Shown: piece after piece, positions 25,502-34,539 of the stretch
Layout: the number at the start of each line of letters is the position of its first letter
Position numbering within the stretch: position 1 is the stretch's first letter
Made by a program: the position numbers and the translations under genes
The notes under the pieces: model-generated
What the model was told of the DNA's origin: nothing
Databases searched by the model: none
What the model saw: the letters and a program-made list of their open reading frames with translations, nothing else
Source: Mariniphaga sp964559175
GTDB taxonomy: Bacteria; Bacteroidota; Bacteroidia; Bacteroidales; Prolixibacteraceae
Reading direction: 5' to 3'
DNA length: 64,000 nt
Assembly: GCA_964559175.1 (NCBI GenBank)
Contig: CAZLGT010000012.1
Span: 23,425 to 87,424 of the forward strand

Positions 25502-26437
25502 ATGAAAGTGGCAGTGATAGATTTGGGAACCAACACCTGCAATTTGCTGATAGCAAATATTGCCCAACAGGGTTTTGAGATTATACACCAAAGCAAACAA
25601 CTGGTAAAATTGGGCGATGATGATATTAAAAACGACCAGATTAGCCAGCCAGCTACCGAAAGGGTAATTGCCGCTTTTTGTGAACAACAAAAAATCATTA
25701 ACCGTTACCGGATTAAAAAGGTGAGGGTATTAGCCACTTCAGCCATCCGGTCGGCAGACAATAAAATTCCTTTTCTGGAAACCATCAGTAGTCAATCGGG
25801 CTGGATTGTAAAAATAGTGTCGGGAGATGAGGAAGCCGATTTGATTTTCAAAGGGGTTTTGCTTGCCCTGGGAGAAATTGAAAATCCTTCCGTTATACTG
25901 GACATTGGCGGTGGAAGCAACGAGCTCATTCTGGCTCATAAAAAGGAGATGCTTTGGAAAGAAAGCCAGCCTGCCGGTATGGCGCGGGTGATTTCCCAAT
26001 ATGCCTTGTCGGACCCACTGAAGGCAGACGAACTGCAAATTCTCCACAACTTTTTTGAAGCCAGGCACGGTGCTGCATTCGTCCAGTGCAAAGAAAAAGC
26101 CATTAAAACACTGGTCGGTTGTTCAGGTGCTTTTGATACCCTCGCCGACATCATCGATCAGGTAAACCCGGGCGAGAAGCAACGGCGGCACCAGGAAATC
26201 CAACTGAACAAATTTTTCGATGTATATCATACACTGCTTGAATCGACCCGTGAACAACGACTAAACATGAAGGGAATGGACATGGTACGTGTCGATCTGA
26301 TTGTGCCAGCCATGATTTTTATCGGACAATTGATTAAAGAAGCCGGCATTTCAAAAATTGTCCAAACCGATTATGCCTTGCGCGAAGGGGTTTTATACGA
26401 ACTTATGGAAAGCGAGCAAGATGCAAGTTTAACGTAA
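25502..26437 (+). CDS. Ppx/GppA family exopolyphosphatase/guanosine pentaphosphatase
   Basis: The 311-residue protein is an ASKHA-fold phosphatase: first phosphate loop VIDLGTNTCNLLIAN, second VILDIGGGSNELILA, and RVLATSAIRSADN between. It corresponds to the two-domain core without the HD extension of long Ppx proteins. It hydrolyses polyphosphate or pppGpp; which one cannot be told. It is convergent with ctaB. Confidence 0.92.
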   Translation: MKVAVIDLGTNTCNLLIANIAQQGFEIIHQSKQLVKLGDDDIKNDQISQPATERVIAAFCEQQKIINRYRIKKVRVLATSAIRSADNKIPFLETISSQSGWIVKIVSGDEEADLIFKGVLLALGEIENPSVILDIGGGSNELILAHKKEMLWKESQPAGMARVISQYALSDPLKADELQILHNFFEARHGAAFVQCKEKAIKTLVGCSGAFDTLADIIDQVNPGEKQRRHQEIQLNKFFDVYHTLLESTREQRLNMKGMDMVRVDLIVPAMIFIGQLIKEAGISKIVQTDYALREGVLYELMESEQDASLT

Positions 26438-26502
26438 ACCGATGAATTTAAATGAACCCGCAACCTATTTCTGAGTGAGCCACAACCGGAAACAAATTCT
26501 GA

Positions 26503-27372
26503 TTATACGTATGCCATCCGAATAAAACTGTCGGCAATTAAAAACAACATCATAAACAAATAGAGAAAATTTAGCTTGTAGAAAGCGGGCAAAACCCTAA
26601 AATCTTTTTTTAAAAAAACAGCCCGGCTTAAAGTTATCAGCAAATAAAAAATATAAGCAAGCAGCAAGCCAAATAAAACCCGGCTTGTGAAAACAAAAAA
26701 GAGCACCAGCAGAGCCGAAGCCACCGTAGTAATTATCCATACAAAGGTGATGTGTTTGATCTGAATCTCTGTAAAAATATCGGTTAGGCTCGGAAATCCT
26801 GCCAGCTTATACTGGTCACCAAACAGTAACAAAAGCAGCCAGAAATGCGGAATCTGACCGATAAAAAAGAAAGTCGCCACAATTAAAATGGGTTCAGCCA
26901 GTATATTTCCTCCGGCAGCAGCCCATCCGATTATGGGTGGAAGGGCACCTACCAGCGACCCCGGTATAACTGCAAATGCCGTTACTTTTTTCAGCGGGGT
27001 ATAAATCAAGTTATACGAGAATAAAGTGGCCCAACTCATTACCAGGGCAATCAGGGGGTTGGAAAATACCAGCACAAGCGAACCCGCAACAGCATAACCT
27101 GCTGCAGTCAGCAATCCCCGAGCGGGTGATATTTTCCCTGAAGGAATCGGGCGTTTTTGGGTTCGGGGCATCAAGGCGTCGGTGTGTCGTTCCTGCCAGT
27201 GGTTCAGGGCTCCCGAGCCGCACGACATGAGAAAAACGCCCAGTGCCATTTGAGCCGCCTGCATGTTTAATTCGCCGGCATAAAGCACAAAACCGGCAAT
27301 GGCTGACAAAGCTACAGGCAAAGAAATACGGACTTTACCCAGCTCCAAAATAATTTTCAAAAACTGTTTCAA
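26503..27372 (-). CDS. ctaB: Protoheme IX farnesyltransferase (heme O synthase)
   Basis: The 289-residue UbiA-type prenyltransferase has about eight membrane helices. The allylic-diphosphate site shows as NHWQERHTDALMPRTQKRPI, with a second acidic region at FLLLLLFGDQYKLAGFP. It adds a farnesyl group to heme b for the a-type hemes of the oxidase encoded just upstream, and starts 6 bp after ctaC. Heme A synthase (ctaA) is not in the operon. Confidence 0.95.
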   Translation of the reverse strand: MKQFLKIILELGKVRISLPVALSAIAGFVLYAGELNMQAAQMALGVFLMSCGSGALNHWQERHTDALMPRTQKRPIPSGKISPARGLLTAAGYAVAGSLVLVFSNPLIALVMSWATLFSYNLIYTPLKKVTAFAVIPGSLVGALPPIIGWAAAGGNILAEPILIVATFFFIGQIPHFWLLLLLFGDQYKLAGFPSLTDIFTEIQIKHITFVWIITTVASALLVLFFVFTSRVLFGLLLAYIFYLLITLSRAVFLKKDFRVLPAFYKLNFLYLFMMLFLIADSFIRMAYV

Positions 27373-27378
27373 AAGGCT

Positions 27379-28323
27379 TTAATTGAGCGTTTTGAGGTAT
27401 TCAATAATGTAATCCACATCCTCATCGGTTAACTGCCCTTCATACGAAAGCATCAGTCCCCGGCTGTACCCGTCCACAATGTCGGCATTGGGGTCAAAAA
27501 TAGATTTCCGTATGTAATCTTCGTCAACCACCACCTCCCGCTTGTCGCGACCGGTGGTAACCGTATGGGTGGCACCCCAAATTCCCTGAAAAGAAGGCCC
27601 CACCAGCCTGGTTCCATCCAGCGAATGGCAGGCAAAGCAGCCAATATTCTTCATAATGCGCCGGCCAGTTGCCGTAGGTGATTCGATGTCAACAGCAGCC
27701 ACCAGGGTGGTATCCGTCATCCACGATTGAAACGCACTGTCTTCCATCACTTTCACATAAGAATACATGTATGAATGTTGCAACCCGCAGTACTCGGCAC
27801 AATACAACTCAAATAACCCTTCTTTTTGCGGTTCAAACCACATAAAATTATCGGCTTTTCCGGGAACCATATCCTGTTTTACCCTGAATGCCGGAATGTA
27901 CAAACTGTGTAATACATCCATTGCCACAAGGTTCAGTTTAACCGGCTTGTCGATGGGCAGATAAAGTGTGTCGGTTCTTTTACCGTTTTCATATTCAAAC
28001 ATAAAATTCCACATACGACCATAAACCGTAACTTCCATGGCATCATCAGGCGCCTTTGTCATGGGTTTCCAACCTGCCCATCCGTAATAAAACATAAGCA
28101 TGGTAATTAAAAACGGGATGACCGTCCAGACAATTTCCAGTTTTGTACTTCCTTCAATCTGGGTGGGTACCGGATTCCTTTTTCTGTTGTATTTATAAAT
28201 GAATACCAGCATTAAAATAGTTAATGCAATCAGAAAAAAGAATGAAATCCCCAGGATAACAAGAAACGCTGAATCTACTCCTTCCACAAAATTGGACGCC
28301 TGTGTTATTTCCGAACTATACAT
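27379..28323 (-). CDS. ctaC: Cytochrome c oxidase subunit II with fused cytochrome c domain
   Basis: The 314-residue protein has two membrane helices (about 18-45 and 62-82). The CuA domain shows His139 in VLHS and the cluster Cys175, Cys179, His183, Met186 in ELYCAEYCGLQHSYM. A C-terminal cytochrome c domain has the heme motif CFACH at 229-233. The fusion marks a caa3-type oxidase, in which electrons enter through the attached heme. It probably lies in the inner membrane with the copper and heme domains in the periplasm. Confidence 0.96.
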   Translation of the reverse strand: MYSSEITQASNFVEGVDSAFLVILGISFFFLIALTILMLVFIYKYNRKRNPVPTQIEGSTKLEIVWTVIPFLITMLMFYYGWAGWKPMTKAPDDAMEVTVYGRMWNFMFEYENGKRTDTLYLPIDKPVKLNLVAMDVLHSLYIPAFRVKQDMVPGKADNFMWFEPQKEGLFELYCAEYCGLQHSYMYSYVKVMEDSAFQSWMTDTTLVAAVDIESPTATGRRIMKNIGCFACHSLDGTRLVGPSFQGIWGATHTVTTGRDKREVVVDEDYIRKSIFDPNADIVDGYSRGLMLSYEGQLTDEDVDYIIEYLKTLN

Positions 28324-28329
28324 GGTAAT

Positions 28330-28614
28330 TTATCTGAATAAATAGTCTAAAAAAGTAACGATGATGGTAACAACAAAAATGGCAAAAACAAAAAGCACCA
28401 TAGTAACAATGAATGGTTTGTCGTATTTCAGGTGCATAAAATATTTAAGCACAAAATAAGATTTCACCGAAGCAAATACCAGTGCGCCGGCCACAGAAAG
28501 ACTTCCCAGTTCAATTTCAGTAATGGCTATCGAAAGAAATGTCAAGGCTAGCAGTCCAATCAACACCAGAACATAAACCCGGTATGGCACAATATGATGT
28601 TTTTCATTTTCCAT
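28330..28614 (-). CDS. ctaF: Cytochrome c oxidase subunit IV family protein
   Basis: The 94-residue protein has three membrane segments (IVPYRVYVLVLIGLLALTFL, then ASVKSYFVLKYFMHLKYDKP and a final hydrophobic helix), the pattern of the prokaryotic COX4 family. It stabilises the oxidase complex. It lies between ctaE and ctaC with 6-11 bp gaps. Confidence 0.9.
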   Translation of the reverse strand: MENEKHHIVPYRVYVLVLIGLLALTFLSIAITEIELGSLSVAGALVFASVKSYFVLKYFMHLKYDKPFIVTMVLFVFAIFVVTIIVTFLDYLFR

Positions 28615-28625
28615 GGTAATTGATT

Positions 28626-29246
28626 TTAATGAATAAGATAAAACAACGGGAACAGAAAAATCCAGATAATATCGACCAGGTGCCAGTAAAGGCCTGAATT
28701 TTCGAGCAATGCTGCCCGTTCTGCATGAACTTTTCCTTTATGAACTTTCCACATAACCACTGCAATTAGCACAAGTCCGATAATAATATGCAGGGCATGT
28801 AATCCGGTCATTATAAAGTAAAGCCCGAAAAAGAGAATTTCTCCCTGACTAAGTGCTTCCGTCAGGTGTACGGACCCGGGAAAGATACCATGATCGAATT
28901 TTGCGCCCCATTCAAAGTATTTGTTCACCAAAAAAACAAACCCCAGCACAAGTGTAATCCCGGCCAATACAATGGTAAGCATCTTGTTTTTTTTCTGAAG
29001 GGCTGTGGTGGCCATGGCAATGGTCATGCTGCTAATGAGCAGGATGATGGTATTCACAGCGCCAATAAATGTATCCAGTTCTTCGGCGGCCAGATGAAAT
29101 GCATCGTGGTTCAGGTACCGGTAAACCGCATAAATTACGAAAAGAACGCCAAAAAGAAGCAATTCGGTGAAAATGAAGAGCCACATTCCAATTTTGGATG
29201 CTTCAGCGTCGTAATGATCATGGACTACATGTTTTTCCTGTTCCAT
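28626..29246 (-). CDS. ctaE: Cytochrome c oxidase subunit III
   Basis: The 206-residue protein has five membrane segments and the family motifs KIGMWLFIFTELLLFG with its conserved Glu, FYFIMTGLHALHIIIGL-like ending (LYFIMTGLHALHIIIGLVL), and YWHLVDIIWIFLFPLFYL. Length is that of the short subunit III type. It lies 12 bp downstream of ctaD. Confidence 0.95.
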   Translation of the reverse strand: MEQEKHVVHDHYDAEASKIGMWLFIFTELLLFGVLFVIYAVYRYLNHDAFHLAAEELDTFIGAVNTIILLISSMTIAMATTALQKKNKMLTIVLAGITLVLGFVFLVNKYFEWGAKFDHGIFPGSVHLTEALSQGEILFFGLYFIMTGLHALHIIIGLVLIAVVMWKVHKGKVHAERAALLENSGLYWHLVDIIWIFLFPLFYLIH

Positions 29247-29258
29247 AGGTTTTTGGTT

Positions 29259-30872
29259 TTATTTGTAATTGTATGGTCCGTCGTCGGCTCCAATCACAGG
29301 AATTTCATCGAAATTTTCCACCGGTGGTGGCGAAGGTACAGTCCACTCCAGGGTTTTACCTTTCCAGGGGTTCATTTCCGCTTTAGGCCCGCTGCGCGCC
29401 GAACGCACCAAATTAACGATAATGATGATAAATCCGGTAGCTAAAATCCAGGAACCAAAAGTACTTAAGATATTTCCTCCATGAAACTGTTCGAGGTAAT
29501 CGTAGTAACGGCGGGGCATTCCCATCATTCCCAGATAAAACATGGGTGAGTAAAGCGTTAAAAACCCGATAAAGAAAACAAGCCAGCCAATATTTGCCCA
29601 GGCTTTGTCGTACATGCGCCCAAAAATTTTCGGAAACCAGTAATGCACTGCGGCAAAAAAGGCAAAACCCGTTCCGCCAAATACAATGTAATGAAAATGC
29701 GCCACTACAAATGCTGTGTCGTGCAAATGAATATTGGTTGCAAGCGCTCCCAGCACCAGACCGGATAAACCACCAACCATAAACACAAAAATAAAGGAAG
29801 CAGCCCAGTAAAAAGGAGTCTGAATATTAATCGAACCCTTATACATGGTTGAAATCCAGTTAAATACCTTTATAGCGCTGGGTATAGCTACGATAAATGT
29901 AAGTAGCGAGAAGTAGTATTGTGCCGTTCCGCTCATCCCGGCGGTAAACATGTGGTGGCCCCACACCAGGTAACCCACAAAGGCTATAGCCATTGTTGAG
30001 GCAATGATGGCCTTGTAGCCAAAAATATGTTTTTGTGCAAACGTTGGAATAATTTCGGAGATGGCGCCCATGGCCGGCAAAATCATAATGTAAACAGCAG
30101 GATGAGAATAAATCCAGAACAGATGCTGGTACAAAATGGGATCGCCCCCCAGTGCCGGATCGAAAACGCCAACCCCAAACATCCGTTCCAGCGCAACCAG
30201 AACCAAAGTAATGCCCACCACCGGTGTTGCCAGCAACTGAATCCAGGCGGTTCCGTAAAGAGTCCAGACAAACAGCGGCAGTTTTGTCCATTTCATACCG
30301 GGGCATCGCATACGGTGGATGGTAACCAAAAAGTTAAGACCAGTTAAAATAGAAGAAAAGCCCAGTATAAATGCCCCGAAAATAGCAGGCAGCAGGTTGG
30401 TGCCGGTTTTAAAACTGTAGGGTGCATAAAAGGTCCAGCCGGTATCGGGAGTTCCGGAACCGAAAAGCAAGGCAGATAATACCAGAAACACACCGGCCAC
30501 ATAAAACCACCACGACAGAAGGTTAAGTTTAGGGAAAGCCACGTCTTTTGCGCCAATCATAATAGGCAGTAAAAAGTTTCCAAATACTGCCGGCAGGCCG
30601 GGTACTACTACCATAAAAATCATAATTACCCCGTGAACAGTAAAAGTGGCGTTGTATGCCTGTGCATCCATAATGGTTTTGCCGGGAGCCAGCAATTCCA
30701 GTTTCATGGCAAGTCCCAGGAGGACACCAACCGAAAACATGGCTGCCATGGAATAGAGGTACAATAAACCGATGCGCTTGTGATCGGTTGAAAAAATCCA
30801 TCCCGGCAAACCTTTGAATTTCCCCCTGTACTTCAGGTAGTTTGCCTCGTTTGCAACGACAGTTGAATTCAT
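29259..30872 (-). CDS. ctaD: Cytochrome c oxidase subunit I, A2-type
   Basis: The 537-residue protein has 12 or more membrane helices and the heme-copper catalytic core. It carries the heme a ligand His80 (FTVHGVIMIF), the CuB ligand His257 and later GHHMFTAGM and HFHYIVFGG. The segment at 255-261 reads YSHPAVY. In A1-type oxidases the equivalent is HPEVY with the proton-channel Glu; the YSHPxVY form without that Glu defines A2-type enzymes such as Rhodothermus caa3. So proton pumping here would use the Tyr-Ser pair. This matches the cytochrome c fusion in subunit II. Confidence 0.96.
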   Translation of the reverse strand: MNSTVVANEANYLKYRGKFKGLPGWIFSTDHKRIGLLYLYSMAAMFSVGVLLGLAMKLELLAPGKTIMDAQAYNATFTVHGVIMIFMVVVPGLPAVFGNFLLPIMIGAKDVAFPKLNLLSWWFYVAGVFLVLSALLFGSGTPDTGWTFYAPYSFKTGTNLLPAIFGAFILGFSSILTGLNFLVTIHRMRCPGMKWTKLPLFVWTLYGTAWIQLLATPVVGITLVLVALERMFGVGVFDPALGGDPILYQHLFWIYSHPAVYIMILPAMGAISEIIPTFAQKHIFGYKAIIASTMAIAFVGYLVWGHHMFTAGMSGTAQYYFSLLTFIVAIPSAIKVFNWISTMYKGSINIQTPFYWAASFIFVFMVGGLSGLVLGALATNIHLHDTAFVVAHFHYIVFGGTGFAFFAAVHYWFPKIFGRMYDKAWANIGWLVFFIGFLTLYSPMFYLGMMGMPRRYYDYLEQFHGGNILSTFGSWILATGFIIIIVNLVRSARSGPKAEMNPWKGKTLEWTVPSPPPVENFDEIPVIGADDGPYNYK

Positions 30873-30882
30873 ATAGTTTTGT

Positions 30883-31710
30883 TTAGATACTTCTCACTCT
30901 TTTCGGTTTAAAAACCAAATATAATAATAAAATAGTTGCAAAAAACATTATCATTATGCCACCCAGCTTGGTAATGTTCAAAACGTAAGCCTGCCCTACC
31001 GGATCATAAGTGAAACAAAAGCGCAGCACTTTGTTCAGAGTAGGCCCCGATTGCCCTCTGGAGGCTTCTACAATGGCCATTTTCCATTCAAAGGGCAAAA
31101 AGAACATGCCGTTCAGGTAGCGGGTAATTTTTTCTTCGGGGCTTACAACAATAAGTGAGGCAGCGTGAAGAAAATCGTTGCCGGTTCGCTTATACTTAAA
31201 TCCTGTGGCGCTTGTAGCCCGGGCAATGCTGGCGCTGTCGCTCACAAAAAAAAGCCAGCCGTTTTTGGCCTCTGCTGCCTTTTCTTCAGACAACAGCCCC
31301 AGGTAACTGTCTTTTTTGCGAATGCCCAAATCGATGGTTTCCCGTGGATCGAAACTGATGGTAAGCACCTGATAATCTTCGCCCAAAACCAAATCAGATT
31401 TATTCATTACTCCCGCAACTGCTTCCATCAAAGGGCTGCAAATTCCGGGGCAACGGTAATACACAAAGTTGAGAACCGTGGGCTTGTCAATAACATCCGA
31501 AAGCCAAACCTGTTCGCCATTTTCGTTTATCAGCGAAATGCTGTCGGGAAGGAATTCATCGAGATGCTCTACGACCCCAATTTCCACATCATCCACATTG
31601 GCTGCCGGATTAATAACGGCCTGGCCATTGCCTCTGGTAAAAACTCCGGCTAAAAGCCAGATGAGGAGCAGATGAATTTTCAGGTTTTTATTGAAAAAAG
31701 GTAATTTCAT
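30883..31710 (-). CDS. sco: SCO family copper chaperone
   Basis: The 275-residue protein has an N-terminal membrane anchor or signal and a thioredoxin-like domain. The copper-binding CxxxC is in YRCPGICSPL and the conserved His is in NDFLHAASLI. A C-terminal membrane helix follows (about 245-268). SCO proteins deliver copper to the CuA site of subunit II. It is the first gene of the oxidase operon, 10 bp before ctaD. Larger oxidase operons often contain an upstream quinol:cytochrome complex, which is absent here. Confidence 0.93.
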   Translation of the reverse strand: MKLPFFNKNLKIHLLLIWLLAGVFTRGNGQAVINPAANVDDVEIGVVEHLDEFLPDSISLINENGEQVWLSDVIDKPTVLNFVYYRCPGICSPLMEAVAGVMNKSDLVLGEDYQVLTISFDPRETIDLGIRKKDSYLGLLSEEKAAEAKNGWLFFVSDSASIARATSATGFKYKRTGNDFLHAASLIVVSPEEKITRYLNGMFFLPFEWKMAIVEASRGQSGPTLNKVLRFCFTYDPVGQAYVLNITKLGGIMIMFFATILLLYLVFKPKRVRSI

Positions 31711-31812
31711 AATGCTTTATACTAAACAAGAAGTTTCTGTCTGTTTTTATCAATTAAACAAACCATCAAGTTGAATGAAAGTTTAGAGGGGAAGGTACTT
31801 TTTTTCAGAAAA

Positions 31813-33132
31813 TCACCTGATTTCAATTTTTAAAACCTGCCGGGTTTCCTCCGTGATTTTAAACCGGTTGTCGATGCGGTGTCCCATCACCCAAACCACT
31901 TTCTGTCCGCTGCAAAGCAACCAGGTATTCTCTTTTTTGTGAACCGGAATTTTTTCATCGATAAGAAAATCGCTGATTTTTTTGAAACCGGACATTCCCA
32001 GCGGTTGAAAATAGTCGCCTGTTTTCCATTTTCGGATGAGTAGCGGAAACTCCAGTTTTTCCATATCGAGACAGGCAACATTGGAATTTTTAATGATCTT
32101 AAAAGTTTCTGCACCGGCTCTTTCAATGGTCAAATCGAAAGGGGTAAAAAGCTCTATATCGTCTTTTTCAACATAAAAAATACGATTTTCAGGCTCGGGC
32201 AACGGGGTTAAAAAAAGATGTTCTCTGTCTTTTACCAAACGGTGGGTTTTGGAATAAAACTGTTTGCCCGGCAAATTTTCGAGGCTTTTGAAAACCTGCT
32301 GAATAACATTCGCATTGAAATTGTATGGGGTAAGAATTTCAAACAACAGTACTTTGGGAAAGGCAAACTGAAGTAAAATTTCTATGGAAACCGAGACTTC
32401 ATCCCCGGCAACAGAAGTTACCCTGTTTTTCTCTTTTTGCATAAAAAAAGAAAAAACATCTTCCGCATCGCGCAGGTTTTCAATGGTTTCGGAAAGATTG
32501 TTTTTGAAAGCCGGATTCAACTCTGAAAAAACCGGCAGAATTCGGTGCCGGACAAAATTGCGCTGGTAAATTACTTCGCTGTTGGTATGGTCTTCGCGAA
32601 ACCCGATGAATTGAGTTCGTGCAAAATCCTCAATCTCTCTTCGGCTGACAAACAGCAGCGGCCGAATAATATGGCCCGTTTTTTCCTTGATCCCCGTCAG
32701 GCCGCGAATGCCGGTTTTACGCGACAGGTTCAAAAAAAAGGTTTCCAGCAAATCATCCTGGTGGTGTGCAGTAGCAATAAAATCGTAGTTGTTTTCAGTC
32801 CGAATTTTTTCGAAATAGCCGTACCGTAATTCGCGGGCAGCCATTTCAATGGAAATGCCATTCACCTTCGCATAATCCTCCGTATCGAAACGGGTACTGA
32901 AAAACGGTAAACCGTGGATAAGTACCTGTTGCCGAACAAATTCCTCGTCCTTATCCGATTCGCTTCCGCGAAGCTGAAAGTTGCAGTGCACCACTCCGTA
33001 ATCGAATTCCGATTTTTCGAACAAATGCAGCAAAACCATACTGTCGATGCCGCCACTTACCGCCAGCAACACTTTTTGATGGGACTCAAAAAGCTGTTTT
33101 TCGTTGATATATTCAAGAAACCTGCCGAGCAT
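31813..33132 (-). CDS. tilS: tRNA(Ile)-lysidine synthetase
   Basis: The 439-residue enzyme converts the wobble cytidine of the tRNA-Ile CAU anticodon into lysidine. The PP-loop AVSGGIDSMVLLHLF is at about 24-38; ATAHHQDDLLETFFLNLSR and GIRGLTGIKE follow. A C-terminal TilS domain (FPLLIRKWKTGDYFQPLGM) is present. It is essential in most bacteria. Confidence 0.96.
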   Translation of the reverse strand: MLGRFLEYINEKQLFESHQKVLLAVSGGIDSMVLLHLFEKSEFDYGVVHCNFQLRGSESDKDEEFVRQQVLIHGLPFFSTRFDTEDYAKVNGISIEMAARELRYGYFEKIRTENNYDFIATAHHQDDLLETFFLNLSRKTGIRGLTGIKEKTGHIIRPLLFVSRREIEDFARTQFIGFREDHTNSEVIYQRNFVRHRILPVFSELNPAFKNNLSETIENLRDAEDVFSFFMQKEKNRVTSVAGDEVSVSIEILLQFAFPKVLLFEILTPYNFNANVIQQVFKSLENLPGKQFYSKTHRLVKDREHLFLTPLPEPENRIFYVEKDDIELFTPFDLTIERAGAETFKIIKNSNVACLDMEKLEFPLLIRKWKTGDYFQPLGMSGFKKISDFLIDEKIPVHKKENTWLLCSGQKVVWVMGHRIDNRFKITEETRQVLKIEIR

Positions 33133-33207
33133 AGGTTATTTTCTTTTTTTAGTTTCCGTTCGAATTCATTTTAACGGCTAAAGTTTAGAATCTTCATTTT
33201 TGCAGAT

Positions 33208-34437
33208 TTACGAATTCATTGCTTTACCCGGAATTTCTGCAATATTCAGAATCACCTCCACCGCTTTCAGCATCGAAGGGATGGGAATAAACTCGAACGG
33301 TCCGTGAAAGTTATGCCCGCCGGCAAAAATATTGGGGCAGGGCAATCCTTCGTAAGATAGCCGTGCTCCGTCGGTACCACCCCGTATGGCCTTTACGTTG
33401 GGCTGAATACCGGCCTTTTTCATGGCTACTTTGGCCCGTTCCACCACGTGCATCACCGGTTCAATTTTTTTCCGCATGTTGTAATAAGTGTCTTTCAGTT
33501 CCAGTTGAACCAGATCGCGACCAAATTCCATGTTCACAAGTAGAACAATTTCTTTCAGCAGTTTTTTCTTTTCCTCAAACTTCTCAAAATCGTGATCGCG
33601 AATAATGAACTGCATTTCCGCTTTCTCCACATTGCCGTTCAGCGTCATCAGGTGATAAAAACCTTCATACTTTTCGGTATGTTCGGGCCGCTGGGTTGGC
33701 GGCAGCATGGAGATGATTTTATGGGCCACCAGCGTGGCATTGATCATTTTGTCTTTGGCAAAACCGGGATGCACGCTCCTGCCCTGAATGGTAATTTTTG
33801 CCCCGGCAGCATTGAAATTTTCAAATTCCAGTTCGCCAATTTCTCCGCCATCGAGGGTGTAGGCAAAATCGGCCCCGAATTTTTTCACGTCGAATTTATC
33901 GGCTCCACGGCCAATTTCCTCGTCGGGTGTATAGCCAATACGAATTTTACCGTGCTTTATTTTTTCTGAATTCAACAGAATTTCGGCAGCGGTAACAATT
34001 TCGGCCACACCGGCTTTGTCGTCGGCGCCCAGCAGAGTTGTCCCTTCAGCAGTAACAATATCCTGACCTCTGTATTGCAAAATCTCCGGAAATTCAGCCG
34101 GATCAATAACAACATTGTTTTTCAGCTCAATGGGCTTCCCATCGTATTTTTCAACAATTTGTGGCTGAACGCTTTCCCCGGCAAAATCGGGACTGGTATC
34201 CACATGGGCAATAAAACCGATAACCGGCGCTTTTTCGCTTGTATTGGCCGGAATGGTAGCCATCAGGTAACCGTTTTCGTCCAGTTCCACTTCCTGTAAA
34301 CCAATCTCAATCAACTCAGCTTTCAGTTTTTCCATAAAAACCATCTGCCTTTCGGTACTCGGACAGGTTTCGCTCTCCGGGTCGGAAGTGGTATAATCTT
34401 TGGCATAGCGCAAAAAACGCTCAACAACTTTCTCCAT
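33208..34437 (-). CDS. pepT: Peptidase T (tripeptidase)
   Basis: The 409-residue M20 metallopeptidase removes the N-terminal residue from tripeptides. Zinc-site segments are GFIAHVDTSPDFAG (His and Asp), LLGADDKAGVAEI, YTPDEEIGRGADKFD (Glu pair), YTLDGGEIGELEFENFNAAG, and GGHNFHGPFEFIP near the end. Length is normal. It is probably cytoplasmic. Confidence 0.96.
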   Translation of the reverse strand: MEKVVERFLRYAKDYTTSDPESETCPSTERQMVFMEKLKAELIEIGLQEVELDENGYLMATIPANTSEKAPVIGFIAHVDTSPDFAGESVQPQIVEKYDGKPIELKNNVVIDPAEFPEILQYRGQDIVTAEGTTLLGADDKAGVAEIVTAAEILLNSEKIKHGKIRIGYTPDEEIGRGADKFDVKKFGADFAYTLDGGEIGELEFENFNAAGAKITIQGRSVHPGFAKDKMINATLVAHKIISMLPPTQRPEHTEKYEGFYHLMTLNGNVEKAEMQFIIRDHDFEKFEEKKKLLKEIVLLVNMEFGRDLVQLELKDTYYNMRKKIEPVMHVVERAKVAMKKAGIQPNVKAIRGGTDGARLSYEGLPCPNIFAGGHNFHGPFEFIPIPSMLKAVEVILNIAEIPGKAMNS

Positions 34438-34486
34438 CTTTTCTATTTAATTTTTGAACTAAAAATACATAACCTGCCGAATAATC

Positions 34487-34517
34487 AAAAAGAAAGCAGC
34501 CCAAAAAAGCTGCTTTC
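34487..34517 (-). terminator. Terminator after proS
   Basis: GAAAGCAGC (34492-34500) pairs with GCTGCTTTC (34509-34517); on the minus strand the stem is followed by TTTTT. It lies between proS and pepT and ends the proS transcript. Confidence 0.8.
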
Positions 34518-34539
34518 CAACAAATATTTTTTTCAGATA

